DNA of 55,149 nt from Marinitoga sp. 1197 (GTDB lineage Bacteria > Thermotogota > Thermotogae > Petrotogales > Petrotogaceae): positions 1 to 55,149 of the forward strand of contig NZ_AZAY01000017.1 of the NCBI RefSeq assembly GCF_001021165.1. Reading direction: 5' to 3'. Below, piece by piece: positions 37,422 to 46,680 of this stretch. The translations under genes and the position numbers were made by a program. Below the pieces are notes generated by a model. It was not told the origin of the DNA. It made no database searches and saw only the letters and a program-made list of their open reading frames with translations. The stretch's first letter is position 1; the number at the start of each line of letters is the position of its first letter.

Positions 37422-38585
37422 TTATTCTCCTTTAATAGCCTTTTCAATTCTTCTGCACGCTTCTATTATATTGTCTCTTGAAGTTGCAATATTCATTCTC
37501 ATAAAGCCTTCTCCGTTAGTTCCAAAAGTAATTCCATTATTTAAACCAATTTTAGCTTTTTTTTCAAGTAAATCTTTTAATTCATCCTGAGATAAATTTA
37601 ATTTTCTAAAGTCTAACCAAACTAAAAATGTTCCTTCTGATTTTATTACTCTTACTTCAGGTATATTTTTTTCAAAATATTCTCTAACAAATTTATAATT
37701 TTCTTCGATATATTCCATAGTTTCTATTAACCAATTTTTTCCGTATTTGTAAGCAGCATTTGCTGCAACTAAACCAGCTATATTATGTAAAAATAATCCG
37801 CTTTGTTTAATCCAGTTTTTAAATTTATTTTTTAATTTTATATTTTTTATTACAGCAAAAGCATAATGAAATCCTGCTATATTAAAAGTTTTACTTGGTG
37901 CCATTAAGATTATTGTGTTATTTGAAACTTCTTCTGAAATAGAAGCAATTGGTATATGCTTAAAATTTTTAAAAGTTAAATCAGCATGTATTTCGTCAGA
38001 TACAATTAAGACATCGTTTTTTAGACAAATCTCTGCCATTTTTTCTAATTCGTCTTTTTTCCACACTCTTCCTATAGGATTATGAGGACTACATAAAATA
38101 AACATTTTAGCATTTTTTGTTTTTCTCTCAAAGTCATCAAAATCTATTTCATAATGATTATTTTCTAATTTTAATTCATTAATTAAAAGTTTTCTATTAT
38201 TATTTTTTATTGAACTCATAAATGGTGGATAAACTGGAGTTTGAATTAAAATATTATCCCCAGGATTTGTGTATAATTGAATTGAGAAATTTAAAGCGGG
38301 AATAACTCCATGCATGGATAATAGCCAATCTTTTTTTATTTCCCAATTATGTTTATATTTTAACCAATTTATTATATTATCTTTTAAATCAACTGGCTCA
38401 AAAGTATACCCGTACACCCCATGTTCTATTCTTTCATTTAATGCATGTATAACTTCTTTAGGAGCTTCAAAATCCATATCAGCTACCCACATTGGTAAAA
38501 CATCTTTTTCTATAAAAAGATGTTTATTCCATTCATACCAGTCCCATTTTATAGAATCTGTGTTTTTTCTATCGATATACTTCAT
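37422..38585 (-). CDS. patB: PatB/MalY-type PLP aminotransferase (C-S lyase)
   Basis: The start is ATG 38585 behind AGGAGG; the frame extends further upstream but lacks a signal. The product is 387 aa. Fold-type I PLP enzyme with MWVADMDF near the N-terminus, CSPHNPIGR, SDEIHADL and the PLP lysine in SKTFNIAG, all typical of MalY/PatB. These enzymes mostly cleave cystathionine or other cysteine S-conjugates to release a thiol, pyruvate and ammonia. It is cotranscribed with the TetR gene. The repeat element 38644-38830 lies just upstream and may hold its promoter. Confidence 0.82.
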   Translation of the reverse strand: MKYIDRKNTDSIKWDWYEWNKHLFIEKDVLPMWVADMDFEAPKEVIHALNERIEHGVYGYTFEPVDLKDNIINWLKYKHNWEIKKDWLLSMHGVIPALNFSIQLYTNPGDNILIQTPVYPPFMSSIKNNNRKLLINELKLENNHYEIDFDDFERKTKNAKMFILCSPHNPIGRVWKKDELEKMAEICLKNDVLIVSDEIHADLTFKNFKHIPIASISEEVSNNTIILMAPSKTFNIAGFHYAFAVIKNIKLKNKFKNWIKQSGLFLHNIAGLVAANAAYKYGKNWLIETMEYIEENYKFVREYFEKNIPEVRVIKSEGTFLVWLDFRKLNLSQDELKDLLEKKAKIGLNNGITFGTNGEGFMRMNIATSRDNIIEACRRIEKAIKGE

Positions 38586-38643
38586 GAAAATTCCTCCTGC
38601 TTTTAACAAATCTGGATAATTTGCCTTTTTATTTTTAATAGGG

Positions 38644-38830
38644 TGTCCAATTAGTAAAGCAAGCGAAAACTCGCAGATTGTCCGAAAAAATAGTGAATAA
38701 AGCCGGTCAATTTTGCACGGATGCAAAATTGAGTGAAGCCGAACATGGATGTGAGTCTGATACGACCGGCGAGAATGAGCTATTTTTGAGGATTAACAAT
38801 CAAGGTTTGAGCAACTTTACTTTTTGGACA
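38644..38830 (-). repeat. Structured TIR-bounded repeat element, copy 1 (187 bp)
   Basis: The ends are inverted repeats: the left begins TGTCCAATTAGTAAAG and the right, read on the minus strand, begins TGTCCAAAAAGTAAAG (14/16). Inside, GCCGGTC (38702-38708) pairs with GACCGGC (38764-38770) and encloses a CAATTTTGCA / TGCAAAATTG hairpin. Read on the minus strand it aligns along its whole length with the element at 50540-50729. No ORF. It fills most of the 358-base gap between patB and oraE; the remainder (38831-38912) shows nothing I recognise. Confidence 0.75.
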
Positions 38831-38905
38831 TCGTATTTTTAATTTTATTAATTTTGTTATTATAATAAATTATACCATATTTTGATGTATATGGTTCAAA
38901 TTGCA

Positions 38906-38937
38906 AAAAACAACTCCTCTGCAATGTGCAGAGGAGT
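38906..38937 (-). terminator. Terminator of the ornithine operon
   Basis: An eleven-base stem ACTCCTCTGCA / TGCAGAGGAGT with a three-base loop (38913-38937). On the minus strand it is followed by TGTTTTTT, just after the oraE stop. Confidence 0.85.
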
Positions 38938-38943
38938 CTAATA

Positions 38944-41139
38944 TTAATCTCCCAGCATTTCTTTCAATTTTTTAGCGATGAATGTTGCAACGTGTGCTCC
39001 TTTTGTTCCCCTTCCAAATCCAGCATCCATTCCATTTTCTTTTGCTAAATCATCATTTAATTGAGTACCACCAACAATTAATAGTATTTTATCTCTTACA
39101 CCTTTTTCTATTGCAAGTTGATGTAATTTTTTCATATTCTCAACATGGACATCATTATGTGTAACAATCATTGAAGCAAGAATCGCTTGAGCACCAAATT
39201 CAATTGCAGCATCTATAAGCTTTTCTGGTGGAACACTTGTGCCAAGATATTCATATTTTATACCGTATTTTTCAATTCCGCCATGTTTTATATCAAGTAT
39301 TTCCCTTATACCAACATTGTGTTCATCATTTCCAACTGTTCCCGCAACAACTTTAACCTTATTTTTAGCAAAGAATTCGAATAATTCATCGTCTGACATT
39401 ATTTCTGCTTTTTTAGGTAATGTTAATTCATCTTTCTTTATAGCAAATGGCACTTTAGCTTTTAACTCAACATATGTTGCCTCTGTTGGATGAAGTATTG
39501 TTTTTGAAATTACCTGAGCATCTTCTAAACCCATTCTTTTACATATTTCAAGAGCTGCTGCTTCTGCATATTCTGGTGATTCAGGAATTGTCATATCAAG
39601 TTGTATATATCCATCATAACTCCATTCAACTTCTGGTTTTATTAAATTATTTTCTCTATATTCTTTTATTTTGTTTAATCTCTTATATACATTATCTTCT
39701 TCGTCAAGTTCATCGATATATTGTATTTTGTCTGGATTACATAATGTACATCCATTTATTAAATCACATGGTTTTTCTAAATTTTCTGGAAGATTATTAT
39801 ACCCAAAATGATGACATACTGGAGCCATATAGTCTTTATCTCTTGGGACAACTGAACCTGCTCCTATACCACCATCTTTCTTTCTAACAATACCATCACC
39901 CATTCTTTCTGGATATTCACCATTATCAACAAACATTCCATTTTCAACTGCTTCGAAATATCCACCCATTTCTACTATTTCTTCTAACATTAATATTGCT
40001 CTCATTTTTAATTCTCTAACTTTTTCCCTTACATTATCCCAATTTATCTGAACCATTTCTTTAATTCCATCTAAAGCAATTAATGTATGTTTTGCAGTTT
40101 CTACACCACGTATTGAATTAATATGCCATGGCACATTTCTTCCTTCGTCTGGTGTAATTGTTGATTGTATATCTGCTTTTGTTAATCTAGAAATTAATGT
40201 GTCAAGCACATGTATTCTTGTTGCGTCAAAGAGATCAGATTCTATATATCTTGTATTCATTTGAGCTCTAAATTTATAATCTTTAAACAATTCTCTTATT
40301 GTTATTGCATATACAAAGTTTAATCTAAATTCTGGTGTTGGTGAAACAATTGGGGGAACAGTAGATAGTGCAATATTTTCTTTTTTCATTCCTGCTTTAA
40401 CAGAATATAATGAGTTTATAGCATGTTGCACCAATAATTCTGGCATAACTTTCCATGCGAATTTTGCTGATGCATTTGCATTATGAGCACCATCAATTTG
40501 AAGCATATCTACTGATGCCATTATTTTTTTAGCGACTGCAGCATCGACAAATGATCTAATCATATTTATTCCTCTATATAATACATTATATTGAGGATCC
40601 TGATGCGCTCCATTTACCCCTTCTTCAGCAAATAATACTGCAACTTCTGGACCTGCAACACCAGAAACATAACTATGAAAATTAATAGGTCTTCCTACTT
40701 CTTCTTCTATTAAATCAAGGGCTTTTCTTGAAGCTCTTAATTGCTTTCTAGTAATTGGAATTCCACCTATTCCTTCTGGTGTTCCCTCTATTAACCCATC
40801 CATATGGCTTTGGCCTAATGTTCTGATAACCATTATATGATCTGCACCATGCCATGCAGCCATTCTCATTCTTCTAATGTCTTCTTCAAATCTACCAGAT
40901 GCAATTTCTGATGTTATAACTTCTTGAGGTTGAGGATCTATATTGTTAAAGTAATGAGCAGCTGGTAATGCAACAAAATTTTTTAAAGGTTCGCTTATCT
41001 CATAATATTCAAAGTTACCAATTTTTGTTCTTGGAGGTAATTTTTTTCTCCATGTCCACCCTTTTCTTTTTGGTCTATATTTATCTAAATCTTTTAATAT
41101 TTCTTCTACATTTAATTTTTTGTTAGGCTCTAATTTCAT
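38944..41139 (-). CDS. oraE: D-ornithine 4,5-aminomutase, large B12/PLP subunit
   Basis: 731 aa, full length for OraE. The TIM-barrel part is followed by a cobalamin-binding Rossmann domain with DxHxxG at D605-E-H607-N-V-G610; H607 should be the lower cobalt ligand. The C-terminal IVGGTQL segment is also conserved. With OraS it converts D-ornithine to 2,4-diaminopentanoate using adenosylcobalamin and PLP. Its start overlaps the oraS stop by one base (TAATG). It is the last gene of the operon. Confidence 0.95.
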   Translation of the reverse strand: MKLEPNKKLNVEEILKDLDKYRPKRKGWTWRKKLPPRTKIGNFEYYEISEPLKNFVALPAAHYFNNIDPQPQEVITSEIASGRFEEDIRRMRMAAWHGADHIMVIRTLGQSHMDGLIEGTPEGIGGIPITRKQLRASRKALDLIEEEVGRPINFHSYVSGVAGPEVAVLFAEEGVNGAHQDPQYNVLYRGINMIRSFVDAAVAKKIMASVDMLQIDGAHNANASAKFAWKVMPELLVQHAINSLYSVKAGMKKENIALSTVPPIVSPTPEFRLNFVYAITIRELFKDYKFRAQMNTRYIESDLFDATRIHVLDTLISRLTKADIQSTITPDEGRNVPWHINSIRGVETAKHTLIALDGIKEMVQINWDNVREKVRELKMRAILMLEEIVEMGGYFEAVENGMFVDNGEYPERMGDGIVRKKDGGIGAGSVVPRDKDYMAPVCHHFGYNNLPENLEKPCDLINGCTLCNPDKIQYIDELDEEDNVYKRLNKIKEYRENNLIKPEVEWSYDGYIQLDMTIPESPEYAEAAALEICKRMGLEDAQVISKTILHPTEATYVELKAKVPFAIKKDELTLPKKAEIMSDDELFEFFAKNKVKVVAGTVGNDEHNVGIREILDIKHGGIEKYGIKYEYLGTSVPPEKLIDAAIEFGAQAILASMIVTHNDVHVENMKKLHQLAIEKGVRDKILLIVGGTQLNDDLAKENGMDAGFGRGTKGAHVATFIAKKLKEMLGD

Positions 41140-41510
41140 TATTTATCGCCTCCATGAACAAAAATTCTTTCAACATCTTCCCAATATTTTCCAGCAATTA
41201 ATTCTCTTCCAGCCTGTATATAATCGATATTGTGCTCTTTAGCAATTGTATACACAATATTTCCTGCACCTTTACCAAGAATATGCTTTTCGAAGAATTT
41301 ATCAACTAAAGCTTTCGCTTCCATGCTATTAAAACCCATTCTGAGTAATACAGATCTTTCAACAGAAGGTGATGTATGTGTAGAAGCTAAATCAATTAAA
41401 GGATCTACAACTTTTTCTACTAATTCCCAGAAATATTTATCTAATTCTTCATCTGTCATGTTTTTAAGACGTTTTGCTCTTTCTTCAAAATCAGATTTTC
41501 TTGGCTCCAT
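41139..41510 (-). CDS. oraS: D-ornithine 4,5-aminomutase, small subunit
   Basis: 123 aa, normal for OraS, helical, with the family segment RSVLLRMGFNSMEA. It overlaps ortB by one base and oraE by one base, so translation of the two aminomutase subunits is coupled. The small subunit is required for the activity of OraE. Confidence 0.93.
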   Translation of the reverse strand: MEPRKSDFEERAKRLKNMTDEELDKYFWELVEKVVDPLIDLASTHTSPSVERSVLLRMGFNSMEAKALVDKFFEKHILGKGAGNIVYTIAKEHNIDYIQAGRELIAGKYWEDVERIFVHGGDK

Positions 41511-42922
41511 TATGAGATAACCTCCTTAATGAGATTTTTAACTTCTTCAATTGATATAGAAAGGTCCTCTGCTATAAACTTCAATTCATTGTTTGTGAAG
41601 TCTTTTTTTCCATAACGTTTTTTTAATTCTTTTATATATGACTTTCTTAATTTTTCTAATGGGTATTTTATTACCTTTATTTTTGATGGATGATCAGGCA
41701 ATACTATATTTTTACCAGGAATATCTTCATTTATTGGATCGCCGAACTTTATTTCAATTCCATTTTCCTTTGCAAAAGTTAATTGTGCTGAAGGCAATTT
41801 CCCAGCACCTGTATATTCGGTTTCGTTAACTACTATTATTTGATCTTCATCCATTTCCATCGCCAATGCGAATGCAGCAGCTAATGAAGTGTTTCCAGCT
41901 GGCCCTCTTTGCATACCTTCAATATTTGCAAGCATTTCTGTTATATAAAATACTTCTCCCTGGGTTACTAAAACGTATTCATCCATATATCTTAAGGGTC
42001 TAGCTGCATTTCTTGGTACATCTGACCTATCCGGAAACGTTGCAAATGGAATTCCAAATCCTGTATGGCCTGTTGTAAATGATTTTTTATTAAAGTCTTT
42101 ATCCGATGCCATATGCAATCCATGTAAATCAACACTCGCGCCTATCACTTTTGTGTTTTCAGCACCGGCCTTTTTTAACCCTCTTGCAGTTCCTGTTAAG
42201 TTTCCACCACCAGCATGTGTGATAACTACAGCATCAGGATATTTTCCGAATTGTTTTATTGATTGCTCAGCTATTTCATATCCAAGCGTTTCAACACCTG
42301 CAATTCCAAAAGGTGTATACAATGATGCATTAAAATACCCTGTTTCTTCCAGTAATACTAAAAAATAATAAAATAGCTCAGGACCCACACTTAATTGAAC
42401 AACTTCAGCTCCATACGCTTCACAGGCTCTTGCTTTTTCTAATATTTCTGGTTGTCCAATCCCTTTACTGTCATAACATTCCTGAACAATTATCGATTTT
42501 AAACCTCTTTTTGAGGCTTGAGAAGCAACAGCAGCACCATAATTACCACTTGTTGCTGCCATAATTCCTTTATATCCCATTATTTTTGCTCTATATGCAC
42601 TTACCGAGGCTCTTCTATCTTTAAAAGATCCGGAAGGATTTGTCGCTTCATCCTTTACAAATATCCTTGCTCCTTTACCCTTTGGCGCTAATTTTCTTAT
42701 CAATTTATTTATATTCTTTAGTTCTACCAATGGTGTATTTCCTACACCTGTTTCCAGCTGTATTTTTTTTATTTCATCAATTGTATATCCAGCATCTTTC
42801 ATCATTGTTTCATAATCAAAGGCAATTCCTTCTATTTCATATTTTGTATAATCAACACCTACAGATTTTTTCATTATTTCATTTTTTCTCAACATTACTG
42901 CATCATAACTCATATCATTCAT
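41510..42922 (-). CDS. ortB: 2-amino-4-ketopentanoate thiolase, beta subunit (PLP)
   Basis: 470 aa. Fold-type II PLP enzyme with the Schiff-base lysine K101 in NPSGSFKDRR and a SGNYGAA phosphate-binding segment, resembling threonine synthase. With OrtA it cleaves 2-amino-4-ketopentanoate with CoA to acetyl-CoA and alanine. The ATG overlaps the ortA stop (ATGA). Another in-frame ATG three codons later is possible as start. Confidence 0.93.
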   Translation of the reverse strand: MNDMSYDAVMLRKNEIMKKSVGVDYTKYEIEGIAFDYETMMKDAGYTIDEIKKIQLETGVGNTPLVELKNINKLIRKLAPKGKGARIFVKDEATNPSGSFKDRRASVSAYRAKIMGYKGIMAATSGNYGAAVASQASKRGLKSIIVQECYDSKGIGQPEILEKARACEAYGAEVVQLSVGPELFYYFLVLLEETGYFNASLYTPFGIAGVETLGYEIAEQSIKQFGKYPDAVVITHAGGGNLTGTARGLKKAGAENTKVIGASVDLHGLHMASDKDFNKKSFTTGHTGFGIPFATFPDRSDVPRNAARPLRYMDEYVLVTQGEVFYITEMLANIEGMQRGPAGNTSLAAAFALAMEMDEDQIIVVNETEYTGAGKLPSAQLTFAKENGIEIKFGDPINEDIPGKNIVLPDHPSKIKVIKYPLEKLRKSYIKELKKRYGKKDFTNNELKFIAEDLSISIEEVKNLIKEVIS

Positions 42923-43224
42923 TCCTGATCACCTTCGATCATTTCTCTTAATTGTTTTCCAATTTGTAGTAATTCAATTACCGGTTTTCCAAAATTATGT
43001 TTGTATTTTGGATAAATCTCTTCAAGTTTTCCTTTTACAATTCTTCCAACAGGAGTTTCTATTTCAACTTCGTCTCCTATTTCTGCTTTATCTGCCAATA
43101 AAAAACCTTTTATACGTATTTCCAGAGGAACACGTTTGGTATCCTCTGGAAGATTATTAGCTCGCTCTTCTGGAGATAACCCAATAAAATATATTTGAAC
43201 CCAATCATTTTTTTTAGCAATCAT
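42919..43224 (-). CDS. ortA: 2-amino-4-ketopentanoate thiolase, alpha subunit
   Basis: 101 aa, the usual small size for OrtA. It has a conserved WVQIYFIGLSPEERA N-terminus and a GRIVKGKLEEIYPKYKHNFG segment. It lies ten bases after ord and overlaps ortB by four bases, exactly as in clostridial ornithine loci. Confidence 0.92.
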   Translation of the reverse strand: MIAKKNDWVQIYFIGLSPEERANNLPEDTKRVPLEIRIKGFLLADKAEIGDEVEIETPVGRIVKGKLEEIYPKYKHNFGKPVIELLQIGKQLREMIEGDQE

Positions 43225-43234
43225 CTCATCACTC

Positions 43235-44248
43235 CTATAATGTTAAATCACCTATTAATGCTCTTGGTACAGGCAAATCTGCCATTGATAATAATCCAGA
43301 TTCTGCTTCTATTACAGATGGAATCATATTTGTTGCAACAGCAATTGTTCCTTTTCCTCCAGGAATTTCAGGTTTTATTGATAGATTCAAATTTGGATCT
43401 CCTATGATTTCTATATAATCTCCAGTATCAACATTTTCCAATTCTGGTCTTACCTGTTGAGGATGTTTTAATTCTATAACTAATTTTCCGTTCATATATG
43501 CTCTGGCTATATGATTACATCCTGCAACCATTCCTGGTTCCACTTTGACATATTTAGTTTCTCTTAATACATTCGATACTATTGGTTCTCTTGTTTGTTC
43601 AATTTTATCGATATTCCATCCTAAAGCATCTGCTATCATATATATTGATTGTTCAAAACCAATATGTCCCACGATTTTCCCTGTTTTAATTCCTTCTTCA
43701 AATTCTTCAACAGTTGTTCCGACTCCTTGTGTTTCCATAACAGTTGGACCAAATGGAGATAAATCATTAATTCTTGCTGCCTTTATTTGTTCTACATTGA
43801 GTGCAGCACCAGATAAAGCCAAAATTAATGTATCCAATACAAATCCTGGATTAATACCTGTTCCTAAAATTGAAACACCATATCTCCTGGCTAAACTATC
43901 CATTTCTTCTGCTTCGTCTGGATGAGTATAAAACGGATATGCCATTTCTTCAGCAATTGTAATTACATTAATATGTTTTTTTACAGCCAAGATAATTTGT
44001 TCTTTTACAACTTCAACAAAAGAATTTGTTGCAATAATAACCAAATCAGGATTTGTTTCATCAAGCATTTTTTCTGGAGAGTCATAAACTTTCAAACCTA
44101 TTTCCCCAATTTCTAATAATTCACCAACATCTTTACCAACATATCTTGTATCATGAACTCCAACCAGTTCTAATTCATATTTTGACATTATATTTCTTGC
44201 TATCCCACTTCCCATTGCTCCAAATCCCCATAATGCTACTCTATACAT
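43235..44248 (-). CDS. ord: 2,4-diaminopentanoate dehydrogenase
   Basis: The start is ATG 44248 behind AAAGGAGGCG; an upstream ATG at 44293 lacks such a site. The product is 337 aa. The N-terminal dinucleotide motif GFGAMGSG and a DapB/dihydrodipicolinate-reductase-like C-terminal half match Ord. It oxidises 2,4-diaminopentanoate to 2-amino-4-ketopentanoate with NAD(P)+, releasing ammonia. It is the first gene of the operon. Ornithine racemase (orr) is not in the window, so D-ornithine must come from an unlinked gene. Confidence 0.93.
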   Translation of the reverse strand: MYRVALWGFGAMGSGIARNIMSKYELELVGVHDTRYVGKDVGELLEIGEIGLKVYDSPEKMLDETNPDLVIIATNSFVEVVKEQIILAVKKHINVITIAEEMAYPFYTHPDEAEEMDSLARRYGVSILGTGINPGFVLDTLILALSGAALNVEQIKAARINDLSPFGPTVMETQGVGTTVEEFEEGIKTGKIVGHIGFEQSIYMIADALGWNIDKIEQTREPIVSNVLRETKYVKVEPGMVAGCNHIARAYMNGKLVIELKHPQQVRPELENVDTGDYIEIIGDPNLNLSIKPEIPGGKGTIAVATNMIPSVIEAESGLLSMADLPVPRALIGDLTL

Positions 44249-44353
44249 AGTAACGCCTCCTTTAAAAAATATTAAATTTGTTGTGATTTTCATAACAAAA
44301 AAGATTCCTTTTTTTCATGTTCTTTTTTTAAAGTTGTAATTTTATACATAGTA

Positions 44354-44382
44354 ATTTTATGAAATTTTTTTCATATAGTCAA
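44354..44382 (-). promoter_or_regulatory. Promoter of the ord operon
   Basis: On the minus strand TTGACT (44382-44377) and TAAAAT (44359-44354) are 17 bases apart, about 105 bases before the ord start. Two direct repeats TTTGAGTATGC (44398-44388 and 44427-44417) lie immediately upstream with 29-base periodicity. Confidence 0.55.
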
Positions 44383-44485
44383 ATACGCATACTCAAACAT
44401 ACTTATATATAAATGAGCATACTCAAAACAATTAAGTATAAATAGTTATAATCAATTAATTTTATGTTTTTTAAGTAGTTTTAAA

Positions 44486-44513
44486 AAAATGAGACGCTAT
44501 GCGTCTCATTTTT
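44486..44513. terminator. Bidirectional hairpin between the UMF1 transporter gene and the ord upstream region
   Basis: Stem GAGACGC / GCGTCTC with a TAT loop, flanked by an A-run on one side and a T-run on the other, starting at the transporter stop codon. Confidence 0.75.
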
Positions 44514-45747
44514 ATATATAATTTTCTTCTTTTACTCTTATTAAAATCAGTGCACCAATTATAAATAATATGGAAATACTCAATACGCCAAATCTTGAAC
44601 TCTTTGTAATTTGAGAAAAAAACCCAACCAAAAATGGACCTATTATTGCCGCAAATTTTCCAAATATATTATAAAAACCGAAAAATTCTGCCGATTTTTC
44701 TTTAGGTATTAATTTACCATACATGGATCTGCTCAATGCTTGAAGCCCTCCTTGTGAAGTAGCCACCAACATTGCAAGCACCCAAAAGTCAAATGCTGAA
44801 TCTAAAAAATAGCCATATATTGTAATTATAAAATAGACAATTATTCCTACAAATAGCATAATCTTTACATTGAATTTTTGAGCCAGTTTACCGTAAATTA
44901 ATGCAAAAGGAAAAGCGACAACCTGAGTTGCGAATAGTGCAAGTAATAGCTGAGTACTACTTATTCCAACATCTTTCCCATATACCGTTGCCATTTTTAT
45001 AATAGTTCCTACACCATCAATATAAAAGAAATAAGCTATTAAAAATAAAAATATGTTTTTATAATTTTTTATTTCTTTAAATGTTTTCCAGATTCTATTA
45101 AAACTATCTTTTATTGGTGTTTTAGACGGTTCAATATAGTGAATTTGTTTCACATTTTTTAGTAAAGGTAATGTAAATACTCCCCACCATAATCCTGTAA
45201 TTAAAAATGCGAGTTTCGTTGCTGTTAATGTGTTTGATATTCCTATAATATCAGGTTTCATTATAATAGCCATACTTATAATAAATGGAATTGTGCTACC
45301 AATATATCCCCATGCAAATCCACTTGAAGAAATCCAATCCATTCTTTCGTTTGTAGTTACATCAACCAGAAAAGAATCATAAAATATGTTGGCACCAGCA
45401 AACCCAATAGCCGAAAAAACATATATAATTATACATTTCAGCCAGTCACCTTCATTGACGGTCATCAAGGAAATTGTTGATATTATTCCAATTAACCAGA
45501 AAAACGTAAGAAATCTTTTTTTGAAATTTTTGTAATCGGCAATTGTTCCAAGAATAGGTGCCAATAATGCTACAATTATTGTAGCAAAAGTATTTCCATA
45601 TCCCCAATAAGCAGTTGACAAATAATTTTCAACCCCTTTTGCAGCTACTTCTTTAAAGAAAATAGGTAAGATAGCAGTAGTAATAACAAGAGAATAGGCA
45701 GAATTCGCCCAATCATACATAACCCAGCTTTTTTCTGTTTTTGTCAT
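44512..45747 (-). CDS. MFS transporter, UMF1/Atg22-like
   Basis: 411 aa with about 12 membrane helices. The N-terminal [13 protein letters not shown] and the [10 protein letters not shown] segment are characteristic of the UMF1 (vacuole effluxer Atg22-like) group; a second-half motif is [15 protein letters not shown]. Eukaryotic relatives export amino acids from the vacuole, but bacterial substrates are not established. CAGGAGGGG precedes the ATG. The position near the ornithine operon allows an amino-acid role, as inference only. Confidence 0.82.
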   Translation of the reverse strand: MTKTEKSWVMYDWANSAYSLVITTAILPIFFKEVAAKGVENYLSTAYWGYGNTFATIIVALLAPILGTIADYKNFKKRFLTFFWLIGIISTISLMTVNEGDWLKCIIIYVFSAIGFAGANIFYDSFLVDVTTNERMDWISSSGFAWGYIGSTIPFIISMAIIMKPDIIGISNTLTATKLAFLITGLWWGVFTLPLLKNVKQIHYIEPSKTPIKDSFNRIWKTFKEIKNYKNIFLFLIAYFFYIDGVGTIIKMATVYGKDVGISSTQLLLALFATQVVAFPFALIYGKLAQKFNVKIMLFVGIIVYFIITIYGYFLDSAFDFWVLAMLVATSQGGLQALSRSMYGKLIPKEKSAEFFGFYNIFGKFAAIIGPFLVGFFSQITKSSRFGVLSISILFIIGALILIRVKEENYI

Positions 45748-45782
45748 TATTCCCCTCCTGAAATTATAATTTTAATTCTAGG

Positions 45783-45811
45783 CTGTCTGAGTGAATTTGA
45801 CTTTTTAGACA
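45783..45811 (-). repeat. Collapsed 29-bp copy of the structured repeat element
   Basis: Identical over 29 bases, in inverted orientation, to the left end of the full element (50540-50568). It lies in the 146-base gap between two minus-strand genes. After the shared stretch the sequence continues with CCTA, the same bases that follow the right end of the full element. Confidence 0.75.
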
Positions 45812-45893
45812 GTCTTATTTTAATTTTATTATTACTTTATCATTATCGAATACAAATGTATCTATATAAGTGTTTTGGGTAAAAAAGTTTCCT

Positions 45894-46193
45894 TTAATAT
45901 AAAATATATATTTTATTTTTGTCTATTAATATATTTTGAGGTAATTTATTTTTATTTATCAAATATATGGGTAAATTATGCTCGAATTCATAAACGCCTG
46001 AAAGGGTAAAAGGTATTTTATGAATTTTTATATAATATTTAAGAAGAAATACTTTAATTTCTATAGAATTCTCTTTAAAACTTATTTTTGTGGACGCATT
46101 AAAAATTTTTCTTATAAAATCTGATGAAGTATATTTTATAAATTTATTTAATAAATCCATTATCATTTTTTTATCTATTTTTATTTCCAGCAT
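45894..46193 (-). CDS. Small protein of unknown function, related to its upstream neighbour
   Basis: 99 aa. GAAGGTG precedes the ATG. No signal peptide or membrane helix is seen. The segment IHKIPFTLSGVYEFEHNLPI resembles IKEIPYTLTKGNLKFSISG in the 46675 protein, so the two appear to be paralogues; the alternating hydrophobic pattern suggests beta structure. I do not recognise the family. It is the last gene of the 50421-45894 operon. Confidence 0.6.
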   Translation of the reverse strand: MLEIKIDKKMIMDLLNKFIKYTSSDFIRKIFNASTKISFKENSIEIKVFLLKYYIKIHKIPFTLSGVYEFEHNLPIYLINKNKLPQNILIDKNKIYILY

Positions 46194-46228
46194 TTTTGCA
46201 CCTTCATACTTATATTTTCAGATTTTAT

Positions 46229-46675
46229 CTATTCTATATATTTTAATTTTAATAAAAGTTCGCTATTTTTGATTTCAAAACTATCTAACTTAAGTGATTC
46301 TAATAACAATTTTAATTTTTCGTTGTATTCCATTTTTGATAAATCTATACTTATTTCGTTATTAGTAATGGCTATTCCATTTATAAATCTTGAAAAAACA
46401 TATATAATTCCTTCAATTATACGTTTAATTCCATCGTCTCCAGAAATTGAAAATTTTAAATTTCCTTTGGTTAAAGTGTAGGGAATTTCTTTTATCTCTA
46501 TTAAAAATTCAAATAATCCATCTTTGTTAAAAAGGTTAGCTATAAACTGAAAATGAATTTTTGTATCTATCATTTTTATATTTAACTTCTTTATTCTATG
46601 TACGTTATCTCCAATTAATTTATTAATTATTCCATTTATAAACATTTCATTAATTCTAATAGTTAGTCCAGACAA
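46229..46675 (-). CDS. Small protein of unknown function, possible lipid-binding-like beta fold
   Basis: I favour TTG 46675 as start because GGAGTG is well placed before it; longer starts would overlap the TPR gene. That gives 148 aa. The sequence alternates hydrophobic and polar residues (ISIDLSKMEYNEK, LNIKMIDTKIHFQF), suggesting a beta-rich cytoplasmic protein without a signal peptide. It shares an IPYTLTKG-type segment with the next gene. It follows the acidic TPR gene almost directly. No function can be assigned. Confidence 0.6.
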   Translation of the reverse strand: MSGLTIRINEMFINGIINKLIGDNVHRIKKLNIKMIDTKIHFQFIANLFNKDGLFEFLIEIKEIPYTLTKGNLKFSISGDDGIKRIIEGIIYVFSRFINGIAITNNEISIDLSKMEYNEKLKLLLESLKLDSFEIKNSELLLKLKYIE

Positions 46676-46680
46676 CGTAA

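Noticed and set aside
38944-41510. Lysine 5,6-aminomutase instead of ornithine aminomutase
   Set aside because: The small subunit is only 123 aa and the operon contains ord, ortA and ortB, which act only after ornithine aminomutase.
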